64,000 nucleotides of DNA, taken from assembly GCF_910577345.1 (NCBI RefSeq), contig NZ_CAJTMT010000002.1:124001-188000 (forward strand), written 5' to 3'. Both the position numbers and the translations under genes were made by a program. A model generated the notes under the pieces. That model was not told the DNA's origin. It was given only the letters and a program-made list of their open reading frames with translations, and did not search any database. Source of the DNA: an uncultured Duncaniella sp. (lineage in GTDB: Bacteria; Bacteroidota; Bacteroidia; Bacteroidales; Muribaculaceae). Shown here in pieces: positions 9,098 through 17,145 of the stretch (within the stretch, counting starts at the first letter, position 1; every line of letters begins with the position of its first letter).

Positions 9098-9787
9098 TCA
9101 TAGCCATTTCATCAGATCGTCCTTGTAGCTGCGCGACACAGTTATGGTCGTCCCCGGAAGATGAAGCATATTGCCCTCGATGCACTCCACTTTTTCCATG
9201 TTGACGATATAGGATTTATGAACTTGCAGGAAGCCATGCGAGGGGAGATCGGCAACGAGGTTGCGCAGCGGGCAACGAGTGATGACAGCTCCGCTATCCG
9301 TGACTATCTTGACATAATTCTCGACAGCTTCGAGATAGAGAATGTCGGCAAAACGGATCTTGTGGAATTTCTTGTCGGATTTCACAAAGAAAAAATCCCG
9401 TTTTTCAGGATGCGCCGTAAGGTCGGCGAAATCGCAAGCCTTGGTCACTGCCTGTAGAAAGCGCGCGAAAGGGATGGGTTTGAGAAGATAGTCGACGACG
9501 TTGAGTTCGTAGCCCTCAAGTGCATACTGACTGTAGGCACTGGTGATGATGACCATCGGATGATGCTCGACAGTACGGAGATAGTCCGTTCCCGAAAGCA
9601 ATGGCATTTCAATGTCGAGGAAGATGAGGTCGGTTCCCAATCCGGACCTGAGCATGGAATCGAGTTGCAGGGCATCCTCACATTCTCCCTGCAATTCAAG
9701 GCGGTCGACGCGCCCGATATATCTGCGTAACCCATCGCGGGCAAGCGGTTCGTCGTCCACGATAATACATTTAAGTTTTCTGTTCAT
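9098..9787 (-). CDS. LytTR-family response regulator
   Basis: 229 residues. A receiver domain (residues 1-120) has acidic pocket D11/D12, phospho-acceptor Asp58 in LIFLDIEMP, Thr82 and Lys103 in YLLKP. A LytTR DNA-binding domain follows from about residue 130 (FFVKSDKKFHKIRFADILYLEAVENY, then RSYKDDLMKWL at the C-terminus). It lies 42 bases downstream of a LytS-type kinase that presumably phosphorylates it. LytTR regulators bind direct repeats upstream of target genes; a likely target is its own operon, which begins with an outer-membrane protein gene. The function is clear at family level; the signal is unknown. Confidence 0.9.
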   Translation of the reverse strand: MNRKLKCIIVDDEPLARDGLRRYIGRVDRLELQGECEDALQLDSMLRSGLGTDLIFLDIEMPLLSGTDYLRTVEHHPMVIITSAYSQYALEGYELNVVDYLLKPIPFARFLQAVTKACDFADLTAHPEKRDFFFVKSDKKFHKIRFADILYLEAVENYVKIVTDSGAVITRCPLRNLVADLPSHGFLQVHKSYIVNMEKVECIEGNMLHLPGTTITVSRSYKDDLMKWL

Positions 9788-9829
9788 AGCAGTCTGTTTT
9801 TTGAGGAATACGGTTGGGAGAATGCCGTG

Positions 9830-10876
9830 TCATTCAACCGGACGCAATGTTAGTATGGCTTTGAACTCGTCATTCTCCTTGGTCAAGGATAGCGAATGGG
9901 TACCGTCGTGGTATAGCAACTCAAGCCTCCGGCGCAGATTTTCGAGACCCAGCCCTGAATCTGCTTTTCTGGCGGAGCCATTGTCAGGATTGACAGTGTT
10001 GATGACCGTCAGGATGAAATTTCCGTCAGCCATTGCAAATGTGATGGATATTCTGCGGCATCCTCCGAGGTGCTTGAACGCATTTTCAACCAATGGAATA
10101 AGCAACAACGGGTAGATTTTCAGCCCGGATGGCGGATTGGATATGCTGATGTCAAGTTTCAATGAACGAGATACACGCATACGGCATAGCTCAATGAATT
10201 TTTCCATCGCTTCAAGCTCATTTCGGATTTCAACAGGTTGCTCGGGAGAGTAAAGCTGATAGCGCAACACTTCCGAAAGACATTCGATGGTGTGGCGCGG
10301 GGCATCGTTGCTTTCGTCAATCTGCACATAGATTGTGTTGAGCATATTGAAGAGGAAGTGAGGATGATACTGGGCGCGCAATAGACGCAGTTCGGTGTCG
10401 AGTTGCCGGTTGCGTGTCTTTTCGAGTGTTAGGGTCTGGTTCATCAGCCACCGTTCGCGTTCGCTGTTGCAATAGTAGGCATAATAGAGGCAGGTGAAGA
10501 GGACGACTATTGTCGCCGGCAGGATGAATTGCGTGAAGCTGACACCGTCTAATGTGAGCGAGTGGGACAGTACCATGCCAAGACCTACCGACAGGGCTGC
10601 GAAGAGACTTGCGATAGCATATTCCAGCGGGGCTTTCCATCCGCGTCGCCGCGCGGTGTGCATGAGCAGCGGGGCAAGCAGTATAAGCTCAATGGAGTAG
10701 AACCACGCAAGCAGCGATTCCGTCACAATGAATGTCGTGGAGTGGGCATTCCAATAGTCCTCGCCTATGGTAAGGTCATGGGCGACCCTGACAATGGCCA
10801 TGAGCATTGCCGCGAGAGCGAGTGAGGTGAGAAGTTTGTGGAGTGCCGGTTTCAGTTTTCGTGACAGATGTTTCAT
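9830..10876 (-). CDS. Sensor histidine kinase, LytS/YehU type
   Basis: 348 residues. Four hydrophobic segments lie within residues 15-140, then a short coiled linker (ERERWLMNQTLTLEKTRNRQ), then the His_kinase motif QYHPHFLFNMLNTIY with phospho-acceptor His173, and an ATPase domain with PLLLIPLVENAFKH (N box) and DSGLGLENLRRRL (G box). No separate extracytoplasmic sensor domain is visible, so it probably senses through its membrane region. It starts 30 bases after the outer-membrane barrel gene and precedes the LytTR regulator, forming a three-gene operon. Confidence 0.9.
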   Translation of the reverse strand: MKHLSRKLKPALHKLLTSLALAAMLMAIVRVAHDLTIGEDYWNAHSTTFIVTESLLAWFYSIELILLAPLLMHTARRRGWKAPLEYAIASLFAALSVGLGMVLSHSLTLDGVSFTQFILPATIVVLFTCLYYAYYCNSERERWLMNQTLTLEKTRNRQLDTELRLLRAQYHPHFLFNMLNTIYVQIDESNDAPRHTIECLSEVLRYQLYSPEQPVEIRNELEAMEKFIELCRMRVSRSLKLDISISNPPSGLKIYPLLLIPLVENAFKHLGGCRRISITFAMADGNFILTVINTVNPDNGSARKADSGLGLENLRRRLELLYHDGTHSLSLTKENDEFKAILTLRPVE

Positions 10877-10906
10877 GTCTCAAAATTACTGGAAAATAAT
10901 TTCAAA

Positions 10907-13114
10907 TCAAAGTCTTTCGAGTTCTTCGGGGCCTTTACGCTCCTTATAGTTCGCTGTCTTTCTGCCGGAATGGAACTTATAGTTGAACGAGAAGCCTGCA
11001 ATCCGTCTGTATTCCGTCTCTTCGTAGTATGATTTGCGTCCTCCGAGTGGAATTTGAGTGCGGGTGGTGTTTGTGGCGAGAATGTCTCGGACAAACAGTG
11101 TCAATGCAGCCTTTCCATCATGGAAATTCTTGCGCACAGCGGCATCTATATTTCCGAAAGGGAGTAATGTCACCTGTCCGTAGGCCATTTTGCCGGTGTA
11201 GGAGGCTTTCAGCTCTGCAGTCCAACCTTTTCCGAAGTCAAACTGATTGTCCATACTCAGCATCGGCGTCAGTCTGCGTGTGGATTGTCTTGCGTCCTTG
11301 TCTTTCCAGTCATAGCGGTTGTAGACACCTGTCGCTGTGAAGGTCGAACGGATTCGGCGGCCGACAGGCAGATTGGCCACGACACATCTGATACCCGTCC
11401 GGAGGAAGTAGGGGAGATTCTCTGCTCCGGCATAGATGCAGCGGTCCGATATTTCATGATAGCCTTTCATTATGACATCGTCGGAGCGGGTGAGGAACAG
11501 GGCGGCTTGCAGCCATCCGCCGTAGGAGAGACCGAGCTGGACGTTGTCGGAAGTTGAAGCATGAAGGTTGATATTACCACCGGAATGTGTATATTCGTCG
11601 AAGATGTAGACGAACGGATTGAGGTCGGCGTAGTTCGGACGGTCGATTCTCCGTGAGTAGGATAGCATCATGGCGACGCCTGAGCCTGACAGGTATTTGA
11701 TTTCCGCCACCGGGACGATGTCGAGGGTATTGACATGGTAGGAAGTGTCGGCTGCGGTCTCGTTACCTGAAAAATGGCCACGCAGTTTTTCGTGTTCGAG
11801 ACGCGCGCCGACTGTAGCGGTCAGGTGACCGCGCGTGAAAGAAATCTGTGTGTATGCGGCATTGGTGTTGGCTTTGTAGCGGAAGCGCGAGCTGAGATTG
11901 TCGGCAGGAATAGGAAGCCCGTTTGTAAGTTCGAAATAGGTCCCTGAGTTGCGGATGTCTATGAAAGTCGTTTTGGCTCCTGCTTCAAGGCGCCACATCT
12001 TGCCTATCGGGAGTGTGAGGTCAATCTGCCCGATGTTCCATCGGATATGGCCCCCGACATTGCTGCGGAGAGTGTCGGCAGATGTCGGTTCGAGTAGCTG
12101 GTGTTCGGTGGTGTTGAAGCGGAAGAGGTTGTAGCCTGCGGTCAATCTTGTGCCTGAGGAAAAAGTATGGTCGAAATATATGTCGGCCATTACGTTGCGC
12201 CAACGTTTACGGTTGTGATTGTCCGAGCGGTCTTCCTCATGCAGAGCCGGAATTTTCATGTCCATGCGTCCGAATTCGTTCTGTCCGTTACGGCTTAGGG
12301 TCAGCGAGGTCCCGATGACTGTATTTTTTCCGGGACGGTAACGCCAGCCACCTTTGACGGTGTGGGCGTTCGATGTGCGACGTCGGGTTGATAGCTGTAA
12401 CATCCGGTCCCCTTCTTTCAGAGTGTAGCGTTCGATGTCCATTCGTATTCTCTGCCGTGCGGCGAAGAAAGAGTAGAGCAGGTTGAATTCCGAGCGTCCG
12501 GCATTGTAGGTCATATTCACGTTGCCGTGGCCGCGTAGGTTACGCCAGGTCGATGCACCGCCGTTCAGCCCGAGTGTGAAGCCTTGTTCGCGCACTCTGC
12601 GGGTGCTGACTTCTATCACTCCTGCCTTGTCGGACGCATCGTCCTTGGCGTTGGCAGTCGTGCGCAGGCCGATTGTACTTACTGTCGAGGCCGGAAGCGA
12701 CCGGAGATAGTTGGCAAGCTCCCGACCTTTGAGATAGGTCTTTTGTCCGTCGATGCTGATTGTTGCTCCGGAGTTGCCATAGAGACTGACAGCTCCATCG
12801 CTCCTGACGTTCACTCCGGGAATTGACGAGAGAGCATCGAGCAGAGTGCCTGACTGCCCCATGACTGTCGATTTCAGGTCGTAGATTGTTTTGTCGGGTG
12901 TGACTCTCACGGATGGCCGCTTGGCAGTCACCACGACTTCATTCAGAAGTTGTTCGGAAAATCCCGGTATGCTGTCCGTCGCAATGACGGTCGTGTCGGA
13001 TTGCCCGAAGAGCTGCATCGGCAGATATAATGATATGGCAGCGACGATTGCAGAAGCAAGGTACTTGCCGGGATGGCAGATTGTGCTAAGATAGAATAAT
13101 GTCGGTATTCTCAT
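10907..13114 (-). CDS. Outer-membrane beta-barrel protein, TonB-receptor-like (OMP_b-brl_3 type)
   Basis: About 735 residues. ATGs exist at 13153, 13138 and 13114; the one at 13114 gives the best signal peptide (ending SLYLPMQLFGQ). After it come LLNEVVVTAKRPSVRVTPDKTI and a plug-like domain (LLDALSSIPGVNVRSDGAVSLYG), then a long series of amphipathic strands typical of a barrel. There is no CarboxypepD_reg domain and no SusD partner, so it resembles the outer membrane beta-barrel family rather than a SusC. Co-transcription with a LytS/LytTR pair suggests envelope sensing or regulated export/import. Substrate unknown. Confidence 0.75.
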   Translation of the reverse strand: MRIPTLFYLSTICHPGKYLASAIVAAISLYLPMQLFGQSDTTVIATDSIPGFSEQLLNEVVVTAKRPSVRVTPDKTIYDLKSTVMGQSGTLLDALSSIPGVNVRSDGAVSLYGNSGATISIDGQKTYLKGRELANYLRSLPASTVSTIGLRTTANAKDDASDKAGVIEVSTRRVREQGFTLGLNGGASTWRNLRGHGNVNMTYNAGRSEFNLLYSFFAARQRIRMDIERYTLKEGDRMLQLSTRRRTSNAHTVKGGWRYRPGKNTVIGTSLTLSRNGQNEFGRMDMKIPALHEEDRSDNHNRKRWRNVMADIYFDHTFSSGTRLTAGYNLFRFNTTEHQLLEPTSADTLRSNVGGHIRWNIGQIDLTLPIGKMWRLEAGAKTTFIDIRNSGTYFELTNGLPIPADNLSSRFRYKANTNAAYTQISFTRGHLTATVGARLEHEKLRGHFSGNETAADTSYHVNTLDIVPVAEIKYLSGSGVAMMLSYSRRIDRPNYADLNPFVYIFDEYTHSGGNINLHASTSDNVQLGLSYGGWLQAALFLTRSDDVIMKGYHEISDRCIYAGAENLPYFLRTGIRCVVANLPVGRRIRSTFTATGVYNRYDWKDKDARQSTRRLTPMLSMDNQFDFGKGWTAELKASYTGKMAYGQVTLLPFGNIDAAVRKNFHDGKAALTLFVRDILATNTTRTQIPLGGRKSYYEETEYRRIAGFSFNYKFHSGRKTANYKERKGPEELERL

Positions 13115-13297
13115 GGACGTAAGATGCTGTTTTGTCATATAGACCGGTTGCATTGATGTGATTTTGTAAGGCGAAATTACCGAAGAGCCATATATCTATA
13201 AAATAATAGTGACAAGCTGCACGAATGGCATGTCAAGATGCAGGAGTGTTATTTCAGATTCTTTGCTATCAATTGTGTCTGTTTCAAATTAATTCAT

Positions 13298-13305
13298 TAA
13301 ATTTG
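13298..13305 (+). promoter_or_regulatory. -7 box of the PARIS-like operon
   Basis: TAAATTTG lies only two bases before the ATG at 13308, with a TTG at 13273-13275. A transcript starting 5-8 bases downstream would begin at or past that ATG, which favours initiation at the second in-frame ATG (13314) on a leaderless message. Confidence 0.5.
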
Positions 13306-13307
13306 CC

Positions 13308-14348
13308 ATGCTTATGAAGATTGAAAAAGTCACTATATCCAATTTATGGGGCCGTTTTGACATAGAATGGACAATTAATAAACAGGTCTCTATTCTCTCG
13401 GGCATTAACGGTTCGGGAAAGTCGACTATATTGAGGGCGATGGCATCAGTGTTGCGTGGAGAGCCATTACCTGAAAATATTGCTCATCGTTTGTCACGGA
13501 TTCAGGTCATGTTTGATTCCGGTTTGAGCCTTTCGCTTGATGTTCGTATTGAAGATTTTGACGGTCTTCAGTCGCGGGCAAAGAATAATATTGATTTGTC
13601 AAAGGCTTTTGATAAGTTGAAGGATAAATTCAAGCAAGGCATGGAAAATAAGACTGTGTCGCTCGTGAACAGTCAGCGTATGTCTTTGAATGGGGCCGGC
13701 CATGAAAAAATTGATATTAAACAATTTATAAACGATTTAAAATTCAGCTATATCTCCACATTTGACAGCGCTCCTGCAAGACATGATGACCCGAAATTGT
13801 ATATGGAGTATCTGATAAATTCATCTTACAGTGAATTAGACAGGCATTTAGAGATAGTTGTCGAACGTTACAAGACATATCAGATTGAATTGTCGACACG
13901 AATGTCTAAAATGATGTCGGTTGCAGAGTCCAAGGATGCGTTCGGCGATATAAAGAATCTCATGTCGAAACGTTCTGTCCTGCAGGATGTGTTGGATGAT
14001 TTGATGCTTGAATCAGGAAAACGTGTCAACAGGGATAAAGGTGATGTGGAGTTTATATTCAACTCCGATGAGGTTTCACATTCTTACAAGGATTTGTCGG
14101 CTGGGGAGAAACAGCTACTTCTGATATTGCTGACCGTATTCATGCAGGAGGAACGTGAGGCCATTTTGATTATGGATGAGCCTGAAATATCGCTTCATGT
14201 TGATTGGCAAAGACGTCTATTGGATGTGGTAACGCAATTGAACCCTAACTGTCAAGTTATTGTATCTACACATTCTCCCGCCATGATATTGAACGGTTGG
14301 CAATCTGCTGTCGATAATATATCAGCAATGGCAAAACAAATCATTTAA
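13308..14348 (+). CDS. ABC/SMC-type AAA ATPase, AriA-like component of a PARIS-like defence pair
   Basis: 346 residues (344 if translation begins at the ATG at 13314, which the promoter position favours). Walker A is GINGSGKST (32-40), the ABC signature-like LSAGEKQ is at 263-269, Walker B is ILIMDEPE (Asp290, Glu291), and the H-switch is STHSP with His322. The middle (about 90-240) is a short helical insertion rather than a long coiled coil. This is the AAA_15/AAA_21 group seen in OLD, AriA and related defence ATPases. The partner gene starts one base after the stop and encodes a DUF4435 protein; that pairing defines PARIS, in which the ATPase holds the nuclease until a phage anti-restriction protein appears. 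Shorter than the AriA proteins I recall, so PARIS-like is safer than PARIS. Confidence 0.8.
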   Translation: MLMKIEKVTISNLWGRFDIEWTINKQVSILSGINGSGKSTILRAMASVLRGEPLPENIAHRLSRIQVMFDSGLSLSLDVRIEDFDGLQSRAKNNIDLSKAFDKLKDKFKQGMENKTVSLVNSQRMSLNGAGHEKIDIKQFINDLKFSYISTFDSAPARHDDPKLYMEYLINSSYSELDRHLEIVVERYKTYQIELSTRMSKMMSVAESKDAFGDIKNLMSKRSVLQDVLDDLMLESGKRVNRDKGDVEFIFNSDEVSHSYKDLSAGEKQLLLILLTVFMQEEREAILIMDEPEISLHVDWQRRLLDVVTQLNPNCQVIVSTHSPAMILNGWQSAVDNISAMAKQII

Positions 14349-14349
14349 G

Positions 14350-15387
14350 ATGAGAACAAGCCTTACTGATGCGGCGGATAGTGCTTATGTTGAGGCACAG
14401 AGTTATCTGCGTTCCTCCACCCGTCTTCCTGAGATTATAATATACGTGGAGGGATGGGCTGATGTGGCCTTTTGGACAGAGTGTGTCCGGCCATATATGA
14501 ATAAGTATAAATTCTCTATAGAGGTGTTCCGTCATCCGGATGGAGCTGTTGCCGATGGGAAACGACATCTGATGGAGAATGTTGATGATGCATCTTTAGG
14601 GCAACATTTATTGTTGGCGGTTGATGCTGACTATGACTGGATTGTTGAAGACTATCGCCCTTCGGCAACATCTCCGTCTCTGTCCCGGAGAGTGTGTGAT
14701 AATCCTTACATTCTGCATACATATTTATATTCAATAGAAAACTATAAGTGTCATGCAGCCTGTTTGCCAGGCCTGATTTCAAAGGCGACTGCTGTTACGC
14801 CGACCTACGAATGTCAGTTGTATATGTCGGAGTACTCAAAAGCAATTTCTCCGTTGTTTCTTGCTCACTTGGTATCGGTAGATATGATGGATGGTGTATA
14901 TACTTTGAAAGCATTTATCCGTGACGCTGACAGACTCAAAATGTCATTCAATCCAATCGCGCTCAGCCCGAACAGTAAAAGATTCCTTTCTCGCAGGATG
15001 AGTGAGTTGTCAGATTATATGGATACAAACAGAGAGCGTATTCAAGATTATATTGACAAACTGGCAGGTTTAGGATTTGACAGTGAGAGGTACTATCTGT
15101 TGTTTCAAGGTCACTGCGTGGCCGATACGATCGTGAAGACTCGTTTCATATCGCTGATAAGCAGTATGCGAGTAGGCAGGATAAGGGCTATACAACATAT
15201 CCCGGATGTTCAGCAGGCTTGCCAGCATATAGCAAACTATTGCGATATAACAGGAATAGGAGAGGCAAATACATTTCCGGAAGTAGAGCGACGTTTGAGG
15301 CAGTTGATCAATGATTGTACGGAAATACATAAGGCAACCGAAGGCTATAGGTTTCTTAAAGCAGACTTGGACCGGTTGTTCGCGTGA
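14350..15387 (+). CDS. DUF4435 (TOPRIM-like) protein, AriB-like effector
   Basis: 345 residues. The N-terminal TOPRIM-like core shows IIIYVEGWADVAFW with Glu34 and LLLAVDADYDW with Asp92, Asp94 and Asp96, spaced as expected for a metal-binding nuclease fold. The C-terminal half is mostly helical and has no motif I recognise. In PARIS the DUF4435 effector AriB is released on infection and cleaves host tRNA, stopping growth. The ATG lies one base after the upstream stop, so the two are translationally coupled. The coding sequence is AT-richer than ruvB or the transporter genes nearby, suggesting acquisition. It could also be part of another ATPase-DUF4435 system. Confidence 0.8.
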   Translation: MRTSLTDAADSAYVEAQSYLRSSTRLPEIIIYVEGWADVAFWTECVRPYMNKYKFSIEVFRHPDGAVADGKRHLMENVDDASLGQHLLLAVDADYDWIVEDYRPSATSPSLSRRVCDNPYILHTYLYSIENYKCHAACLPGLISKATAVTPTYECQLYMSEYSKAISPLFLAHLVSVDMMDGVYTLKAFIRDADRLKMSFNPIALSPNSKRFLSRRMSELSDYMDTNRERIQDYIDKLAGLGFDSERYYLLFQGHCVADTIVKTRFISLISSMRVGRIRAIQHIPDVQQACQHIANYCDITGIGEANTFPEVERRLRQLINDCTEIHKATEGYRFLKADLDRLFA

Positions 15388-15429
15388 ATGATACCATGGC
15401 TCTAAGTTGAGCTTGGGGAAATAAAAAAC

Positions 15430-15472
15430 CGGCGTGGGGGGAGGGTTTCACAACCATCGGCCACGCCGTTTT
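15430..15472. terminator. Intrinsic terminator after the ATPase-DUF4435 pair
   Basis: CGGCGTGG (15430-15437) pairs with CCACGCCG (15461-15468), followed by TTTT; A-runs on the 5' side make it workable on both strands. Confidence 0.65.
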
Positions 15473-15574
15473 AAACAATAGCATCAATTTCAAAAATAGA
15501 TTACATAAGCCGGGCTTGTCAGCGGTTCAGCCGGACTGAGCCTGCCTTGTATTGTCCAAGTGTTTTTTATCAAA

Positions 15575-15635
15575 TTTCGTATAAATTATCGTATATCTTT
15601 CGTATAAATTAATCTATATATTCGTATAAATTATC
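15575..15635. repeat. Tandem repeat, 23-bp period
   Basis: Two full 23-base copies (15575-15597, 15598-15620) and a 15-base partial (15621-15635) each begin with TTCGTATAAATTA. The spacing is exact. No spacers or palindromic repeats as in CRISPR. The rest of the 15388-15757 gap holds only the terminator above. Confidence 0.85.
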
Positions 15636-15757
15636 TTGGTGAATGAGGGCGCTTTCGCGTTTCATTTACACGATGCAAAATTACTACGGGATTGCAAGCT
15701 TTGCCATACCTAAATTTAAGTAATTTCGCATATTTTCCTTTGTCGGAGTAATTGAAA

Positions 15758-16882
15758 TCAATTAGAATGGCCGGTCAATGGCTGTTTTCGACCCTCTATA
15801 ATGGCCTTCACGCGGTCGAAAAATTCGGGATTCGTTCCTCGCTGTATTGCTGCGATTTTCCCTTCCGGGTCAATGAGGACGGTGACAGGGATTGATGTGA
15901 TTCCGAGCGCACGGACAGGATTTGCATTGCTGTGGTCGGTCGGGTCGTTGAGAAGGTTTATCCACGGCATGTCGAACTTGTCTAAGAGCGGACGCCATAT
16001 AGGGGCCTGATCATCTATGTCGATGGTGATGACAGAGCAACGGTCAGCATATTCTTCTGAAAACTCCCTCAAAGCTCCGAAGCCACGGATGCAATGACTG
16101 CACCAGCTGGCCCAGAAATCGAGAAGTACCCAGTTTCCTTGAAAGGAAGAGAGCGATATTTTTCGGCCTGTCGAATCTGGCAGACAGAAGTTGGGCATGA
16201 CGGTTCCCTCCTGCATCGTTGTCTGCGCATTGAGTGCTGCCCGGCTTTTGTGTGCCATGTGCCGGATGTAGATATATTCATCTCCGGCAACTGAATTTTC
16301 AAGTGCCGGGTCCAGTTCGTCGAAATATATTGCCATTGCTTCGTTAGATGCCCAGGCGAGAGCATAGACACCTATCGGTTCATCCTTGTGGGCCATAGCA
16401 TAAGCGGAATAGAATTGGGAGGTCAGTGCCATCTTTTCTGTGAATGACATCGTCGAGTCGCCGTTGGCCGACATGAATTTCATACCTTGTATGGAAAGCG
16501 AACTGATGCTGTCGATGAGCGGCGAGCCGGAGAATGTGGCGTTGCGCAGACGGCCATCGACTGTCACCGTGATTTCGTCGTTGATGTCAATCGGGCGTAT
16601 TAGAGAACCCGGTTCAAAATTCTCTGGATTGGAGATGCTGAAGGAGTAGGGACGGCTGATGTTGTAGCGGACGGTGGCCGAAGAGTCTTTCACCACGACG
16701 GTGTCGCGGAAAATAAGCTCGGCTGTCGGATTCTCTTTGTCACGGCAGCGTCGTTCAATTATGATTTTTTCAGGGGGATTCTGCTTGAAGATGACTTTGA
16801 GGACGGCAGCTTCCGTCACTCCGGAGAGGGCGGTCAGGGCTAACGAGGCAGAGAGGAATGATAGCAGAGGGTTGTGTCGCAT
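15758..16882 (-). CDS. TlpA-like thiol-disulfide oxidoreductase, secreted
   Basis: 374 residues from the ATG at 16882; the ATG at 16921 would lie upstream of the predicted transcription start and only adds residues before the signal peptide (MRHNPLLSFLSASLALTALSGVTEA). The N-terminal half resembles the DUF4369-type beta-domain common in Bacteroidetes TlpA homologues. The C-terminal thioredoxin fold has FWASWCSHC (Cys261, Cys264) and the cis-proline SIPVT. Proteins of this type keep periplasmic thiols reduced or assist cytochrome c maturation. It stands alone, convergent with the PARIS-like pair. Confidence 0.82.
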   Translation of the reverse strand: MRHNPLLSFLSASLALTALSGVTEAAVLKVIFKQNPPEKIIIERRCRDKENPTAELIFRDTVVVKDSSATVRYNISRPYSFSISNPENFEPGSLIRPIDINDEITVTVDGRLRNATFSGSPLIDSISSLSIQGMKFMSANGDSTMSFTEKMALTSQFYSAYAMAHKDEPIGVYALAWASNEAMAIYFDELDPALENSVAGDEYIYIRHMAHKSRAALNAQTTMQEGTVMPNFCLPDSTGRKISLSSFQGNWVLLDFWASWCSHCIRGFGALREFSEEYADRCSVITIDIDDQAPIWRPLLDKFDMPWINLLNDPTDHSNANPVRALGITSIPVTVLIDPEGKIAAIQRGTNPEFFDRVKAIIEGRKQPLTGHSN

Positions 16883-16923
16883 AATGTGAGGGGTGAGTTT
16901 TAGGTTGAGAGTTCTGTTCATTG

Positions 16924-16954
16924 CAAAGTTAAGTTGTTTTAGTTGTTAAACAAA
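16924..16954 (-). promoter_or_regulatory. Promoter of the TlpA-like gene
   Basis: -33 TTTG at 16951-16954 and -7 TAACTTTG at 16924-16931, 19 bases apart on the minus strand. Its position rules against the ATG at 16921 as the start. Confidence 0.65.
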
Positions 16955-17086
16955 AGAATTAATGATAAAATGCAGCGTTAAGGATAATAAATGTGTGTGG
17001 AATGCTTAAAAGTATGTTTTTGATTAGTCTAATGGCCGGAAAATCAGAGGGTGGAAATGACTATTGAAAAAAATTTCATCAAAAAC

Positions 17087-17117
17087 TTGCATGTTTCAAA
17101 AATAGCGTCTACCTTTG
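17087..17117 (+). promoter_or_regulatory. Promoter of the ABC transporter / GntR operon
   Basis: TTG at 17087-17089 and TACCTTTG at 17110-17117 with 20-base spacing, an exact match to the Bacteroidales consensus. Transcription would start near 17124, inside the operator below. Confidence 0.7.
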
Positions 17118-17119
17118 CG

Positions 17120-17141
17120 GTGTACTATTATACTAATACAC
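17120..17141. promoter_or_regulatory. Probable operator for the YtrA-type GntR regulator
   Basis: A 22-base imperfect palindrome of form GTGTAnTAnTATAnTAnTACAC covers the predicted transcription start and ends four bases before the first ATG of the operon. The operon encodes its own GntR/YtrA-family regulator, so autorepression is the simplest reading. Binding is inference. Confidence 0.65.
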
Positions 17142-17145
17142 CATT

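Noticed and set aside
15575..15635. CRISPR array
   Set aside because: Repeats are directly adjacent at 23 bases with no spacers and no cas genes.
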